DNA from: Nanosynbacter sp963524495 | GTDB taxonomy: Bacteria > Patescibacteriota > Saccharimonadia > Saccharimonadales > Saccharimonadaceae | Direction: 5' to 3' | Length of the DNA: 64,000 bases | NCBI GenBank assembly: GCA_046846435.1 | Contig: CP128407.1 | Coordinates: 124,001 to 188,000, forward strand | Shown here: positions 1 through 7,495 of the stretch, piece after piece | Layout: each line of letters opens with the position of its first letter | Numbering within the stretch: position 1 is the first letter of the stretch | Notes under the pieces: generated by a model | Database searches by the model: none | What the model was told of the DNA's origin: nothing | What the model saw: only the letters and a program-made list of their open reading frames with translations | Program-made: the position numbers and the translations under genes

Positions 1-405
1 TATCTTATACGTGCTATTGAACAAAAAAATAAAAATAACAGATATGAATTTATGATCAGAGATAATAGTATCGTTGTAGGTATAGCAACAAATAAGGAAA
101 TATTACGAACAAGAATTATGTTCAGATCTGAACAATTATTTTTAAATAATGTTGTGGATGAAGCAGTGCTGTTGGCCCGGAAATATGGCTGGGATAATGA
201 GGCCATGACAGGTAATGTCTATCCGTTGGTCCGAGAGTTTTTGAATAAAAATATTACCGAAAGTGAATTAAAGCGGCAATTTGTTGTAGCTGATTGGCGG
301 TTAGCGAAGCGACAGATGACGTGGCTGCGGCGTAACCCGTTTATCATGTGGGCGACGCTTGACTCTGCTGAACACTATTTGTCACAACTTTTGGCTCAGG
401 CGTAA
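1..405 (+). CDS. miaA: tRNA dimethylallyltransferase MiaA, C-terminal part (cut by window edge)
   Basis: Open from base 1 in frame 1, so the 5' part lies outside the window. The visible 134 residues match the C-terminal end of MiaA, which transfers dimethylallyl to A37 of tRNAs reading UNN codons. Recognisable pieces are YLIRAIE near the left edge, and the late basic motif ADWRLAKRQMTWLRR followed by an aromatic/Ile stretch, which is the family's tRNA-binding C-terminal helix. The catalytic N-terminal P-loop is not visible. It is followed after 24 bases by the wHTH gene, which has its own -10 element, so the two need not be cotranscribed. Confidence 0.85.
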   Translation, partial: YLIRAIEQKNKNNRYEFMIRDNSIVVGIATNKEILRTRIMFRSEQLFLNNVVDEAVLLARKYGWDNEAMTGNVYPLVREFLNKNITESELKRQFVVADWRLAKRQMTWLRRNPFIMWATLDSAEHYLSQLLAQA

Positions 406-414
406 AATTTATGG

Positions 415-420
415 TACAAT
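415..420 (+). promoter_or_regulatory. -10 element TACAAT, leaderless start of wHTH gene
   Basis: TACAAT lies nine bases before ATG 430 and no Shine-Dalgarno sequence fits between them, so the transcript probably starts at or next to the start codon. Confidence 0.5.
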
Positions 421-429
421 TTTTAATAC

Positions 430-1020
430 ATGATTGATGCGCTGTTTGGCTCAAAAACGAGGGTGAAGTTACTACACCTGTTTTTAGCGAACCCTGAAAA
501 ATCGTTTTATGTTAGAGAGATTACGCGATTGATCGGCGAGCAAATTAACTCGGTACGGCGTGAACTATCAAATATGCTCAGAGTCGGAGTCATTGTTTCG
601 AATAATTATGACAATAAGTTGTATTATGCTGCGAATCAGCAGTATGCATACTTCACGCCACTAAAGATGATTTTTGCCGATGAACGACCGAGTGAACAGG
701 TTGACCATAACAAGAAGAACAGTATACCGTGGGTGAGCGATATTGCTCGGCTGTCCGGGCTGAAGATCGCTATAGTTGCCGGTGCGTTAGTGCGTGGATC
801 AACGAGTCGGGTTGATATACTGTTAGTTGGTCGGCTATCGGAGTCGAGAGTGGGTGTCGCCATTAAGAAAATTGAAAAAGCCGAGGGGAGAGAGCTGAAT
901 TATGCTGTAATGAGCTATGATGATTTTTACTATCGTCTGAGCGTTAGAGATAAGTTTGTGATGGAAATAATGAATAGTAAGCACTCGGTTGTGGTAGATG
1001 CAGAGAGCATACTAGGATAA
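430..1020 (+). CDS. Winged-helix DNA-binding protein with C-terminal domain (196 aa)
   Basis: Residues 1-90 look like an ArsR/MarR-type winged helix: LFGSKTRVKLLHLFLANP, then the recognition-helix region YVREITRLIGEQINSVRREL and a beta-wing ending in KLYYAAN. Residues 100-196 form a second alpha/beta domain of the kind seen in CPR regulators that combine a wHTH with a degenerate nucleotidyltransferase-like fold; that assignment is inference from GALVRGSTSRVDILLVG. It probably binds DNA in the cytoplasm. The MBL gene follows 10 bases later with a good ribosome site, so the two form an operon. Target genes are unknown. A shorter wHTH protein with a similar start lies at 43662. Confidence 0.7.
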   Translation: MIDALFGSKTRVKLLHLFLANPEKSFYVREITRLIGEQINSVRRELSNMLRVGVIVSNNYDNKLYYAANQQYAYFTPLKMIFADERPSEQVDHNKKNSIPWVSDIARLSGLKIAIVAGALVRGSTSRVDILLVGRLSESRVGVAIKKIEKAEGRELNYAVMSYDDFYYRLSVRDKFVMEIMNSKHSVVVDAESILG

Positions 1021-1030
1021 GGAGACGTAT

Positions 1031-1669
1031 ATGTTTGAAGTAGAATACAAAGGTGCAAATAACGTTATTTTTACAACGAAAATGGTAAAAATTGCGTTTG
1101 ATCCAGCGTTATCGCTGGTTGGTCTTAAGGATAATCTCGGGGGGCAGGATGTTGAGATATTGTCAGAGGATAGATTTGCCGCAAGTAATGTAACACCACG
1201 GTTACTCTTCAGCGGTCCGGGTGAATATGAGGTCGGCGACGTATCTCTGAAAGGGGTGGCAGCCTGGCGACACATTGATATGGAAACTGATGTTAAAAAA
1301 TCAACGATTTACCGTTTAGCAATTGGTGGTGTGCGTGTTGTGATTATAGGTAACGTTGCCCCAAAATTGTCAGAGTCTCAGCTAGAGGAGATTGGTGTCG
1401 TTGATGTTGTTGTGATACCGGTTGGCGGTGGTGGTTACACGCTTGACGCGACATCTGCGGCTCATATGGTACGCCAGCTGGAGCCGAAAGTAGTTATCCC
1501 AGTGCATTATGCTGATGGCGCGTTACACTACGAAGTGCCGCAAGACGACCTGTCGGTGTTTGTTAGTGAAATGGGCGTGGAGACTGTTGACGCTGGGCCA
1601 AAGTGGAAGGTGAAGGGAGTGACATCTTTACCCGAACAACTCTCAATCATTACTGTCGCGCGAAGCTAG
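1031..1669 (+). CDS. MBL-fold metallo-hydrolase-like protein (UlaG/Lactamase_B_3 type)
   Basis: 212 aa, preceded by AGGAG seven bases before the ATG. The pattern of beta strands, GPGEYEVGDVSLKG near residue 65 and PKVVIPVHYADG near residue 155 fits the short UlaG-like branch of the metallo-beta-lactamase superfamily (Lactamase_B_3). Some metal ligands are absent: there is no canonical HxHxDH motif, and only the late PVHY histidine is clear, so hydrolase activity is uncertain. It is cotranscribed with the upstream wHTH regulator. Substrate unknown. Confidence 0.65.
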   Translation: MFEVEYKGANNVIFTTKMVKIAFDPALSLVGLKDNLGGQDVEILSEDRFAASNVTPRLLFSGPGEYEVGDVSLKGVAAWRHIDMETDVKKSTIYRLAIGGVRVVIIGNVAPKLSESQLEEIGVVDVVVIPVGGGGYTLDATSAAHMVRQLEPKVVIPVHYADGALHYEVPQDDLSVFVSEMGVETVDAGPKWKVKGVTSLPEQLSIITVARS

Positions 1670-1693
1670 GCTGGTCGATACGTTGCACTAATA

Positions 1694-1718
1694 AACCCCC
1701 TCCTTATTTGGAGGGGTT
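1694..1718 (-). terminator. Hairpin terminator downstream of rpmB
   Basis: CCCCTCC pairs with GGAGGGG across a TTATTT loop. Read on the - strand it follows the rpmB stop directly and ends in GTTTATT. It may also stop the MBL transcript coming from the + strand. Confidence 0.6.
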
Positions 1719-1723
1719 CAAAC

Positions 1724-1939
1724 TTAGGCGGTTTTTGTCTGTATCGGGCGTAACAGCCCTTTCTTTTTAAGAGTACGAATTGCTTGAGTACTCAGAACCA
1801 ACGTGACTTTTTGACCATCTACTACAAGAGTTTTCTTCTGTAGGTTTGGCTTAAAAGTGCGCTTGGTACGGCGAAGGGAAAAGCTAACGTTGTGACCGTA
1901 TTGCTTGCCTTTGCCGGTTAGTTCGCATCGTGATGCCAT
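1724..1939 (-). CDS. rpmB: 50S ribosomal protein bL28
   Basis: 71 aa starting MASRCELTGKGKQYGHNVS, the standard bL28 N-terminus, with the SFSLRRTKRTFKPNLQ core. The ATG at 1939 is chosen over an upstream in-frame TTG because a GAGG ribosome site lies six bases before it and because family members start at this methionine. bL28 is a small basic protein of the large subunit near the E site. It is monocistronic, with a terminator just past its stop. Confidence 0.92.
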   Translation of the reverse strand: MASRCELTGKGKQYGHNVSFSLRRTKRTFKPNLQKKTLVVDGQKVTLVLSTQAIRTLKKKGLLRPIQTKTA

Positions 1940-2011
1940 TTCCAACCTCGCTTTATATTAACTAAACAATCTATCGTATTGTAGCGGTATTTCTATAATT
2001 AGTCAAGATGT

Positions 2012-2017
2012 TATAAT
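2012..2017 (+). promoter_or_regulatory. -10 element TATAAT before M50 protease gene
   Basis: TATAAT ends seven bases before ATG 2025. An earlier ATG at 2016 overlaps this element and would not be on the transcript. Confidence 0.5.
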
Positions 2018-2024
2018 GGTAATT

Positions 2025-2672
2025 ATGGATTTGGCATATTTAGGTATGGTCTTGGTAGTCATTCTCGTCTCAATGACGCTACACGAGGCGATGCATGCGT
2101 TTATGGGCTATTTCCTTGGAGATGACACAGCCAAGGCGGAGGGGCGGCTGACGTTAAACCCGCTGAAGCACATTGATCCATTCATGACGCTTTTGCTGCC
2201 ACTATTGCTGGCTGTGTTGGGGCTGCCAATTTTTGGTGGTGCTCGACCGGTGCCGTTTAATCCTCAACGCGTGCGACACGGTGAGTGGGGCGCAGCGTTT
2301 GTAGCGCTTGCTGGGCCACTGACTAATTTGTTTTTAGCGTTTTTAGCGTTTGGCGTGGGTGTTGTCAGCGGGGTTATTACTAATGGCGGGTTGATTCAAA
2401 ATACGTTAGTGGGGCAAATCATTAGCCTCGTCGTGTTGGTTAATTTAGGTTTTTTCGTGTTTAATATGTTGCCGCTGCCACCACTTGATGGGTCGCGGGT
2501 GCTGTACGCGCTCGCTCCAGAGAGTGTGCGCCGTGGCATGGAGTGGATTGAGCGCTACGGGGTAATGGTGGTGTTCATCATTATCATGATCGGACAGGCG
2601 GCAATTGGGCGAATTATGACGTTCGCTACGAACGGTATTATCCAATTATTTTGCATGATTTTTGGTGTATAA
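2025..2672 (+). CDS. Site-2-protease-type membrane metallopeptidase (M50 family)
   Basis: 215 aa, almost entirely hydrophobic. The zinc motif is HEAMH near residue 23 in the first membrane helix (SMTLHEAMHAF), and the second metal-ligand region is NMLPLPPLDGSRVL near residue 150, the NxxPxxxLDG motif of the family. GGARPVPFNP near residue 73 is the usual loop between them. This fits the short, PDZ-less bacterial M50 group, which cuts within the membrane. The stop codon overlaps the -10 element of the small RNA that follows. Confidence 0.85.
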   Translation: MDLAYLGMVLVVILVSMTLHEAMHAFMGYFLGDDTAKAEGRLTLNPLKHIDPFMTLLLPLLLAVLGLPIFGGARPVPFNPQRVRHGEWGAAFVALAGPLTNLFLAFLAFGVGVVSGVITNGGLIQNTLVGQIISLVVLVNLGFFVFNMLPLPPLDGSRVLYALAPESVRRGMEWIERYGVMVVFIIIMIGQAAIGRIMTFATNGIIQLFCMIFGV

Positions 2673-2679
2673 TAGAGAT

Positions 2680-2824
2680 AGCCTCAGGTAGGCGGGCGCA
2701 TATGATTTTCCTAACATCATATGATAGGGAGTCCTAATGGTCAGTCATCGTGGTGACTGGTTGCGGATACCCACCTTGCATTTATGCGGGGGAATATCAC
2801 GCGCTTGCACTGCTTGGGGCTTTT
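2680..2824 (+). ncRNA. Structured small RNA, candidate 6S RNA
   Basis: A TATAAT at 2668-2673 predicts a start at 2680. The two ends pair: GCCTCAGG (2681-2688) with CTTGGGGC (2813-2820), and GCGGGCGC (2692-2699) with GCGCTTGC (2801-2808), using G-U pairs. A TTTT follows. Internal hairpins are CATATGAT/ATCATATG, CAGTCA/TGACTG and CCTTGCAT/ATGCGGGG. A long closing stem, an open middle, about 145 nt and the GCGGGC/GC-rich conserved ends suggest 6S RNA, which binds RNA polymerase. SRP RNA is unlikely because its GGAAG loop motif is absent. The RNA itself is well supported, the family less so. Confidence 0.55.
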
Positions 2825-2842
2825 ATGATGTATAATAATAGG

Positions 2843-3182
2843 GCAGTCTACTAAGCGATCGCTTGGCGGTGAAGCCAAGAGGAAAGTCCGGGCAGTAAAG
2901 GACACCGACAGTCGCTAACGGCGACCGGGGGTAACCCTAGGGAAAGTGCCACAGAAACAAAACTACCTTTGTGGTGATAGACACAAAGGAAAAGGTGAAA
3001 CGAGTAAGGTAAGAGCTTACAGTCCTCGGTGGTGACACAGAGGAGAGGTAAACCCTGTCGACTGCAAGGAGGCCTACAAATGAGTTGTCCGCTCGTAGGC
3101 CGATAACCGCTTGATTTATCTGGCAACAGGTAAACTAGATAGATGATCGCTCGCGACAGAACCCGGCTTATCGGTAGGCTGT
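2843..3182 (+). ncRNA. rnpB: RNase P RNA (type A)
   Basis: The conserved blocks are all present: GAGGAAAGTCCGGGC at about 2879 (5' half of P4), ACAGAAACAAAACTACC at about 2953, a GGTAAACCC-like block near 3048 and ACAGAACCCGGCTTATC at 3155-3171. P1 forms between AGTCTAC (2845-2851) and GTAGGCT (3174-3180). TATAAT at 2831-2836 predicts a start near 2843. This ribozyme matures tRNA 5' ends. Confidence 0.95.
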
Positions 3183-3222
3183 AAACTAAAACCTTCTCTC
3201 AGCGGAGAAGGTTTTAGTTTAC
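3181..3222. terminator. Bidirectional terminator between rnpB and rplT
   Basis: A perfect 18-bp stem (3181-3198 with 3205-3222) around a TCAGCG loop. T-rich arms on both strands let it end rnpB from the left and rplT from the right. Confidence 0.9.
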
Positions 3223-3235
3223 TGAAAGCACTTTC

Positions 3236-3577
3236 TTATAGTGCTGCTTTAACAATTGCGGTGAAGGCCGTAGGTTCGTTAACGGCTAACTCCGCCAACA
3301 CTTTTCGATCAAGCTCAATATTCTTTGCCTTGAGGGCAGCCATGAGCCTACCGTACGTTGCGCCCTCTTGGCGAGCGGCTGCGTTAATGCGGGTAATCCA
3401 CAGGCTGCGGAGGTCTCGTTTTTTATTGCGTCGATCACGGTAGGCATATTGCAGAGCTCTAATTACCCCCTGCTTCGCTAAGCGAAAGCTACGAGTTCGA
3501 TTGTGCTGCATGCCTTTAGCGGCTTTTAGAATTTTTTTGTGCTTTGCGTGTCCGGGGACGCCTCGTTTTACCCTCAT
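3236..3577 (-). CDS. rplT: 50S ribosomal protein bL20
   Basis: 113 aa with the typical start MRVKRGVPGHAKHKKILKAA and the core LWITRINAAARQEG. It is a primary assembly protein of the large subunit and, in other bacteria, the repressor of its own infC-rpmI-rplT operon. It is the last gene of that operon here, three bases after rpmI and followed by the strong bidirectional hairpin. Confidence 0.97.
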   Translation of the reverse strand: MRVKRGVPGHAKHKKILKAAKGMQHNRTRSFRLAKQGVIRALQYAYRDRRNKKRDLRSLWITRINAAARQEGATYGRLMAALKAKNIELDRKVLAELAVNEPTAFTAIVKAAL

Positions 3578-3580
3578 AGA

Positions 3581-3775
3581 TTAAACTCCCATTGCTCGTC
3601 GGGCATTTTTTGCCATCGAGCCTGTTACCTTTGCTGTTGTATTAATTGCCCGCTTACGGCTTTTTGACTTCTTGGCTAAGAAGTGACCGCCAAATGCACG
3701 TTGACGAGTCAATTTACCAGAGCTCGTTAACTTAATGCGCTTTGCGGTACCTTTGTGGGTCTTTAGTTTTGGCAT
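3581..3775 (-). CDS. rpmI: 50S ribosomal protein bL35
   Basis: 64 aa, MPKLKTHKGTAKRIKLTSSGK, the normal bL35 length and start. Its ATG overlaps the infC stop as TAATG, with an AAGGAG ribosome site inside the end of infC, so it is translationally coupled to IF-3 synthesis. Confidence 0.97.
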   Translation of the reverse strand: MPKLKTHKGTAKRIKLTSSGKLTRQRAFGGHFLAKKSKSRKRAINTTAKVTGSMAKNARRAMGV

Positions 3776-4281
3776 TATTTACTCCTTATTACCACACTCA
3801 GATTGCGACCAGCCATCTGAGGTTTTTGTTCTAGAATCGCCTCCTCCTCAAGCTGATCAGTGATTTTTTGGATCAATTCGTAGCCGATTTCTTTATGCGC
3901 CATCTCGCGACCCTTATAAACGACTTGGATACGGACCTTGTGTCCATTGGCGAGAAAGTCCCGTATTTTGCGCAGCTTGACTTCGAGGTCGCCAGCGCCA
4001 ATCTTCAGGCCAAAGCGCATTTGCTTAAGATCGCCGACTTTTGCCGCGCGCTTGTTGCGCTGCTGGTCTTTGATCTTCTGATATTGGAACTTGCCCCAGT
4101 CAATAATCTTGGCGACTGGTGGATTGGCATTTGGTGATATTTCAACGAGATCAAGTCCCGCATCCTCCGCCGCCTGAAGGGCGTCGCGCAGGGGCATTAT
4201 CCCCAGCTGTTCACCATCAGAACCAACAACGCGCAGTTCCCGAGCACGGATCGCTCCGTTGATACGAATTGATTTATTAAT
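3775..4281 (-). CDS. infC: Translation initiation factor IF-3 (AUU start)
   Basis: IF-3 binds the 30S subunit and polices start-codon choice. The first ATG (4197) would cut away the conserved N-terminal domain. Upstream codons continue the family sequence (RINGAIRARELRVVGSDGEQLGI), and an in-frame TAG sits at 4285-4287, so the start must lie between. No ATG, GTG or TTG exists there. ATT at 4279-4281 is nine bases after AAAAGGAG, and a second ATT at 4267-4269 is an alternative. An AUU start matches the classic infC autoregulation by start-codon discrimination. About 168 aa, with N- and C-terminal domains joined by a lysine-rich linker. Confidence 0.9.
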   Translation of the reverse strand: MNKSIRINGAIRARELRVVGSDGEQLGIMPLRDALQAAEDAGLDLVEISPNANPPVAKIIDWGKFQYQKIKDQQRNKRAAKVGDLKQMRFGLKIGAGDLEVKLRKIRDFLANGHKVRIQVVYKGREMAHKEIGYELIQKITDQLEEEAILEQKPQMAGRNLSVVIRSK

Positions 4282-4327
4282 CTCCTAGCTCTCCTTTTGA
4301 AGCAATTTTAGATTAATTTCACCAGTC

Positions 4328-4356
4328 ATTGTATCAGGTATAGGGGTGGATTTCAA
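4328..4356 (-). promoter_or_regulatory. infC operon promoter
   Basis: Read on the - strand: TTGAAA (4351-4356), 17-bp spacer, TACAAT (4328-4333). It gives a leader of roughly 40 bases containing the infC ribosome sites. The -35 region sits just inside the end of comM. Confidence 0.75.
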
Positions 4357-4359
4357 GCA

Positions 4360-5877
4360 CTAGGTCGGGATAATCTGCCGGTATTGTAGGCTTTCGGCGA
4401 CATGAGGAATGGTTATTTCTAGTGATGACTCAAGATCAGCGATAGTGCGGGCAACCTTGATAACTTTGAAATAGCCACGAGCGCTTAGGTCAAGCTTTTT
4501 GGCGGCTGCAAGGAGAAATTGCTTAACCTCAGTCGTTAGTACAGTTATTTTATCAACACTACTGCCATCTATATCAGCGTTGTATTTATTACTATTACCG
4601 TATCTGTTAGTTTGTAGTGTACGAGCTATCTTAATCATATTTTCAAACTGTTTTTGTTGTGGATCCGACGATGAATTACGGGACAATAAATCTTTATGTG
4701 CGACGCGGGAAACATTGATTGTTAGATCAATACGATCAAGGAGCGGGCCGGATAATCGTTTCTGATAGTTCAAGATTTGAGTCGATGAGCAACGGCAACT
4801 TTTTTCTGGATCGCCCAGATAACCACATGGACAAGGGTTCATCGTGGCAACTAACATAAAATTGGCGGGATAGTAGTATTTACCTTGGGCGCGGGAAATT
4901 GTGATCTGCTTATCCTCAAGCGGCTGACGAAGCGACTCCAATGTCGTCCGTGGATATTCTAATAATTCGTCTAAGAACAGTGTGCCGTGGTGCGCGAGAC
5001 TAATTTCGCCGGGCGTGGCCTTTGCACCACCACCAATCATTGATATGCGGCTTGCGGTGTGGTGCGGTGTACGAAACGGTCGGTCGGTAACGATATCATG
5101 ACTAACTTGATTGCCGTCAAGATTGTGGAGTTTTGTCACCTCGATAATTTCAGCGTCAGATAGCGGCGGTAGGAGTGAATTGAGTGCACGTGCTAACATG
5201 GTCTTGCCGGATCCCGGTGGTCCGGACAGCAAAATATTGTGCCTACCCGCGACGGCAATGGCGACGGCTCGCTTGGCCTGCTCTTGTCCGCGGATGTCAT
5301 CAATGATGATGCCGCGTTTCTTTTGGCGATATGGCTGCTTTGTTTTTACTGCGGGTTGGATGAGTTTTTCTTGTTTGAGGTGGAGGAATAATTCCGTTAG
5401 ATTATTGATGGGGATAATAGTAATGTCGGGGATGAGCAGGGCTTGTTTGCTGTTGGAGGCCGGTAGGTATATGGTTGAGATACCGTGTTGTTTGGCGGTT
5501 TCGGCGATGGTGATGGCCGAGCGAATAGGGCGAAGACTACCATCGAGTGCCAATTCACCAGCAAATAGCGCTCCCTCCAGGGCGGTTTGAGGAAGTTGTT
5601 TGCCGAGGCAGAGAATTGCGAGGGCTATTGGTAGGTCGAATTGCGTACCGTCTTTTGGTAGTTCCGCCGGGGCGAGGTTGATGGTAATTTTACCTTTTGG
5701 AAAATCAAGTAGCGAGTTCTTGATGGCACTGCGAACGCGATCACGCGATTCATCGATTGCTTTGTTGCCAAGTCCGACGATTTGTAGTCCAGGTAGTCCT
5801 CGTGATATGTCGCCTTCAATTTCAATAAGCTGACCGTGAAAGCCATATGGCGTCGCTGAAACTACCTTGCTAACCAT
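4360..5877 (-). CDS. comM: YifB/ComM family Mg-chelatase-like AAA+ ATPase
   Basis: 505 aa, full family length. The N-terminal Lon-S5-like domain covers about residues 1-170 (GLPGLQIVGLGNKAIDESRDRVRSA is too long to be chance). The Walker A motif GPPGSGKTML lies near 218, the Mg-chelatase core has GTLFLDELLEYPRTTLESLRQPLE near 300, and the C-terminal Mg_chelatase_C domain carries the Cys cluster CPCGYLGD...CRCS. ComM is a hexameric branch-migration helicase that helps integrate DNA taken up by transformation, which is plausible for a CPR cell that needs DNA uptake. A TTTACT element lies six bases before the start. Confidence 0.92.
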   Translation of the reverse strand: MVSKVVSATPYGFHGQLIEIEGDISRGLPGLQIVGLGNKAIDESRDRVRSAIKNSLLDFPKGKITINLAPAELPKDGTQFDLPIALAILCLGKQLPQTALEGALFAGELALDGSLRPIRSAITIAETAKQHGISTIYLPASNSKQALLIPDITIIPINNLTELFLHLKQEKLIQPAVKTKQPYRQKKRGIIIDDIRGQEQAKRAVAIAVAGRHNILLSGPPGSGKTMLARALNSLLPPLSDAEIIEVTKLHNLDGNQVSHDIVTDRPFRTPHHTASRISMIGGGAKATPGEISLAHHGTLFLDELLEYPRTTLESLRQPLEDKQITISRAQGKYYYPANFMLVATMNPCPCGYLGDPEKSCRCSSTQILNYQKRLSGPLLDRIDLTINVSRVAHKDLLSRNSSSDPQQKQFENMIKIARTLQTNRYGNSNKYNADIDGSSVDKITVLTTEVKQFLLAAAKKLDLSARGYFKVIKVARTIADLESSLEITIPHVAESLQYRQIIPT

Positions 5878-5943
5878 ATACTTAGTAAAGCATAGATGGC
5901 TAGACTTGAAAAGGGAAGGTTGTTATAATTAAGGTGGATTGAT

Positions 5944-6342
5944 GGGGCTGATATAGCTTTCGACAATTGGACTTTATCAAGGTATTCTGCGGGCCGACGA
6001 TACGCGTAACGTATGTTTTAGTTGCAAAGTCTAAACTTGCAGGTGTATTTGCTAGCCTGAAGAGTGTTTTCACTCCGATGGCTGCTGCACCAGTCGCTGC
6101 TTAATTTAAGCGACCGTCCTTGCTTTGCGGCAACAGGCAAAGCCTAGGGCGTCATATATATGTTGCTGGCTGCACGTTCGGAAGCGGCGGACATGCGGGA
6201 CTTTCTCCGCGTAACGAAGTTTGGTTTTTTCGGTTCGTTTTTAAGCCGAGCAACGTTATAAAATAAATTAAAAGAACCTATGCTTGTAGACGGATATCAT
6301 GATACCAGTTGGACCCGGGGGCGGTACCCGGCAGCTCCACCA
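5944..6342 (+). ncRNA. ssrA: Transfer-messenger RNA (tmRNA)
   Basis: The 5' end GGGGCTGATATAGCTTTCGACA and the 3' end CAGCTCCACCA form the tRNA-like acceptor stem (GGGGCTG with CAGCTCC), and CCA is encoded. The T-arm GGACCCGGGGGCGG is visible just before the end. A tag reading frame starts at 6024. TATAAT lies at 5924-5929. Length 399 nt. tmRNA rescues ribosomes stalled on broken mRNAs and tags the product for degradation. Confidence 0.95.
6024..6104 (+). other. tmRNA proteolysis-tag reading frame
   Basis: After TTTAGTT the resume codon GCA opens a 26-codon frame (AKSKLAGVFASL... ending APVAA) closed by TAA at 6102-6104. Small nonpolar terminal residues are normal for ssrA tags, but the tag is much longer than the roughly 10 residues of E. 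coli. Confidence 0.8.
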
Positions 6343-6353
6343 TATAGTGATAT

Positions 6354-6382
6354 ATCGACCCAGGGTGGTCGATTATTTTTTA
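6354..6382 (+). terminator. tmRNA terminator
   Basis: ATCGACC / GGTCGAT stem with CAGGGT loop, followed by TATTTTTTAT. Confidence 0.85.
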
Positions 6383-7115
6383 TCGTAATCAGTGAGAATG
6401 CAGCTCGAGCGTGTTGCCAAGAGACGAAAACAACCACCTGCGAGTAGTGGTTGTTTTCAAAAAGTGGAGTTTTACGTGTGCTGTTTATTTTTGGCCCCTG
6501 ATAAGTTGTGTATAACTTTTTTATTCAGAAGCTACCCCTATAGTAAATGATAAAAATGGTTATGTCAATAATTTTTGAGAAAAAATCTAGGTAAAAAATA
6601 CCACATAATTTAGAGAGTTAGTGAAGCAGTTTGATGAAAAATATAGGCTGTTGCCGGACGAGACGGTTGAACCCTGGCGGTTCTTGGTTGGTACCCCGCA
6701 CAGCCGGTGTTTTACCCGCGAGATGGCGAAACGGGATATGCTGAGGGCCTGGTTGTTTTGGCGTTTTATTTGTATAAACGTTCAGCGAGCTGTATCAATT
6801 ACTAGATTATTTGTTGGATTCATGATGTCGTATGGGGTGACTATACAAGAACTATGAATTAGCGGGCGGTACAGCAAGCATATGTTTATATTACAATGTT
6901 GTGTATAAAACATTTTATAAAATATAACAGATGAAAATATATAAAGATTATTACAAAAATGTTATAAATACAACATATTTTTTATGTGAAGTATTGACCG
7001 ATAAACATATACATGATAGTATTAGTACAAGCTTTTAAGAAAATAAAAAGCAAAAATTAGTACAATAATAACAACATTAACAATTTACGTGACCGAATTC
7101 ACAGTAACGCATGTC
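6383..7115. other. Noncoding, partly A+T-rich interval
   Basis: No convincing gene. It holds a 12-bp hairpin at 6426-6458 (GAAAACAACCAC / GTGGTTGTTTTC), a weak GTG-started 78-codon frame at 6621-6857 with no recognisable protein features, and a strongly A+T-rich stretch at about 6880-7085. Two TTATACACA-type DnaA-box matches lie at 6507-6515 and 6900-6908 (on the - strand). Confidence 0.5.
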
Positions 7116-7197
7116 GTTTGGCGTATAGTCGGCAGCAGTATGAAGCCGGAATAACAAAAGATTATTCCGCCATAGTGTTGCCGATGCTCCGCCGAAC
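7116..7197. repeat. 82-bp imperfect palindrome (rod-like hairpin)
   Basis: Three nested paired blocks: GTTTGGCG (7116-7123) with CGCCGAAC (7190-7197), TCGGCAGCAGTATG (7129-7142) with CATAGTGTTGCCGA (7171-7184), and CGGAATAA (7147-7154) with TTATTCCG (7162-7169). The short internal loops and G-U pairs argue for an RNA rod, but a DNA attachment or transposon-end palindrome is possible. Confidence 0.6.
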
Positions 7198-7262
7198 TCG
7201 TGATTATTAACGTGTAGTTAATAGTTGCGATGTAACGCGTTGAGCGCGCGTATAATTAGTAC

Positions 7263-7415
7263 CACTGCGCATCCAGTTAATCCTTGTTAGGCGATTAGCA
7301 ATGAGACTACTGGATGTGCAGGAAGAGGAACGTTGCGCAAGGACATGCTCCGAAATTCGGAGCGGTCAGTTGCCCTGAGCGGCGGACTTTGAACAGGTGA
7401 CCGCGCCCTAATAGT
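7263..7415 (+). ncRNA. Unidentified structured RNA
   Basis: TATAAT at 7251-7256 predicts a start near 7263. A 13-bp stem pairs CTGCGCATCCAGT (7265-7277) with ACTGGATGTGCAG (7309-7321). A hairpin GCTCCGAA / TTCGGAGC follows (7347-7363), and then GCGGTCA (7362-7368) with TGACCGC (7398-7404). No reading frame fits. It has no motif of SRP RNA, 6S RNA, RNase P or tmRNA that I can see. The 3' end is uncertain because no U-run follows. Confidence 0.5.
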
Positions 7416-7483
7416 TATTGAATGCGGCGGATGGTTCACTTGATCATATAATGATTCGTCGCCTGGGCTCCCTTAGTCTATGG

Positions 7484-7489
7484 TATAGT
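7484..7489 (+). promoter_or_regulatory. -10 element TATAGT, leaderless start
   Basis: Six bases before ATG 7496. Confidence 0.55.
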
Positions 7490-7495
7490 GTGAGT

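Noticed and set aside
6684..6700. TTGGTTGGTACCCCGC resembling a T-box core
   Set aside because: The arms before and after the UGGUACC do not pair with any contiguous 3' strand, unlike the clear case at 54626.
6621..6857. 78-codon GTG-started reading frame
   Set aside because: No ribosome site, no protein pattern, and it lies in a noncoding block.
6383..7085. Possible replication origin: two TTATACACA DnaA-box matches, A+T-rich tract, gyrBA nearby
   Set aside because: The + strand stays G/T-rich on both sides (including under comM at 4.4-5.9 kb), so there is no skew switch here, dnaA and dnaN are absent, and about two such box matches are expected by chance in 64 kb.
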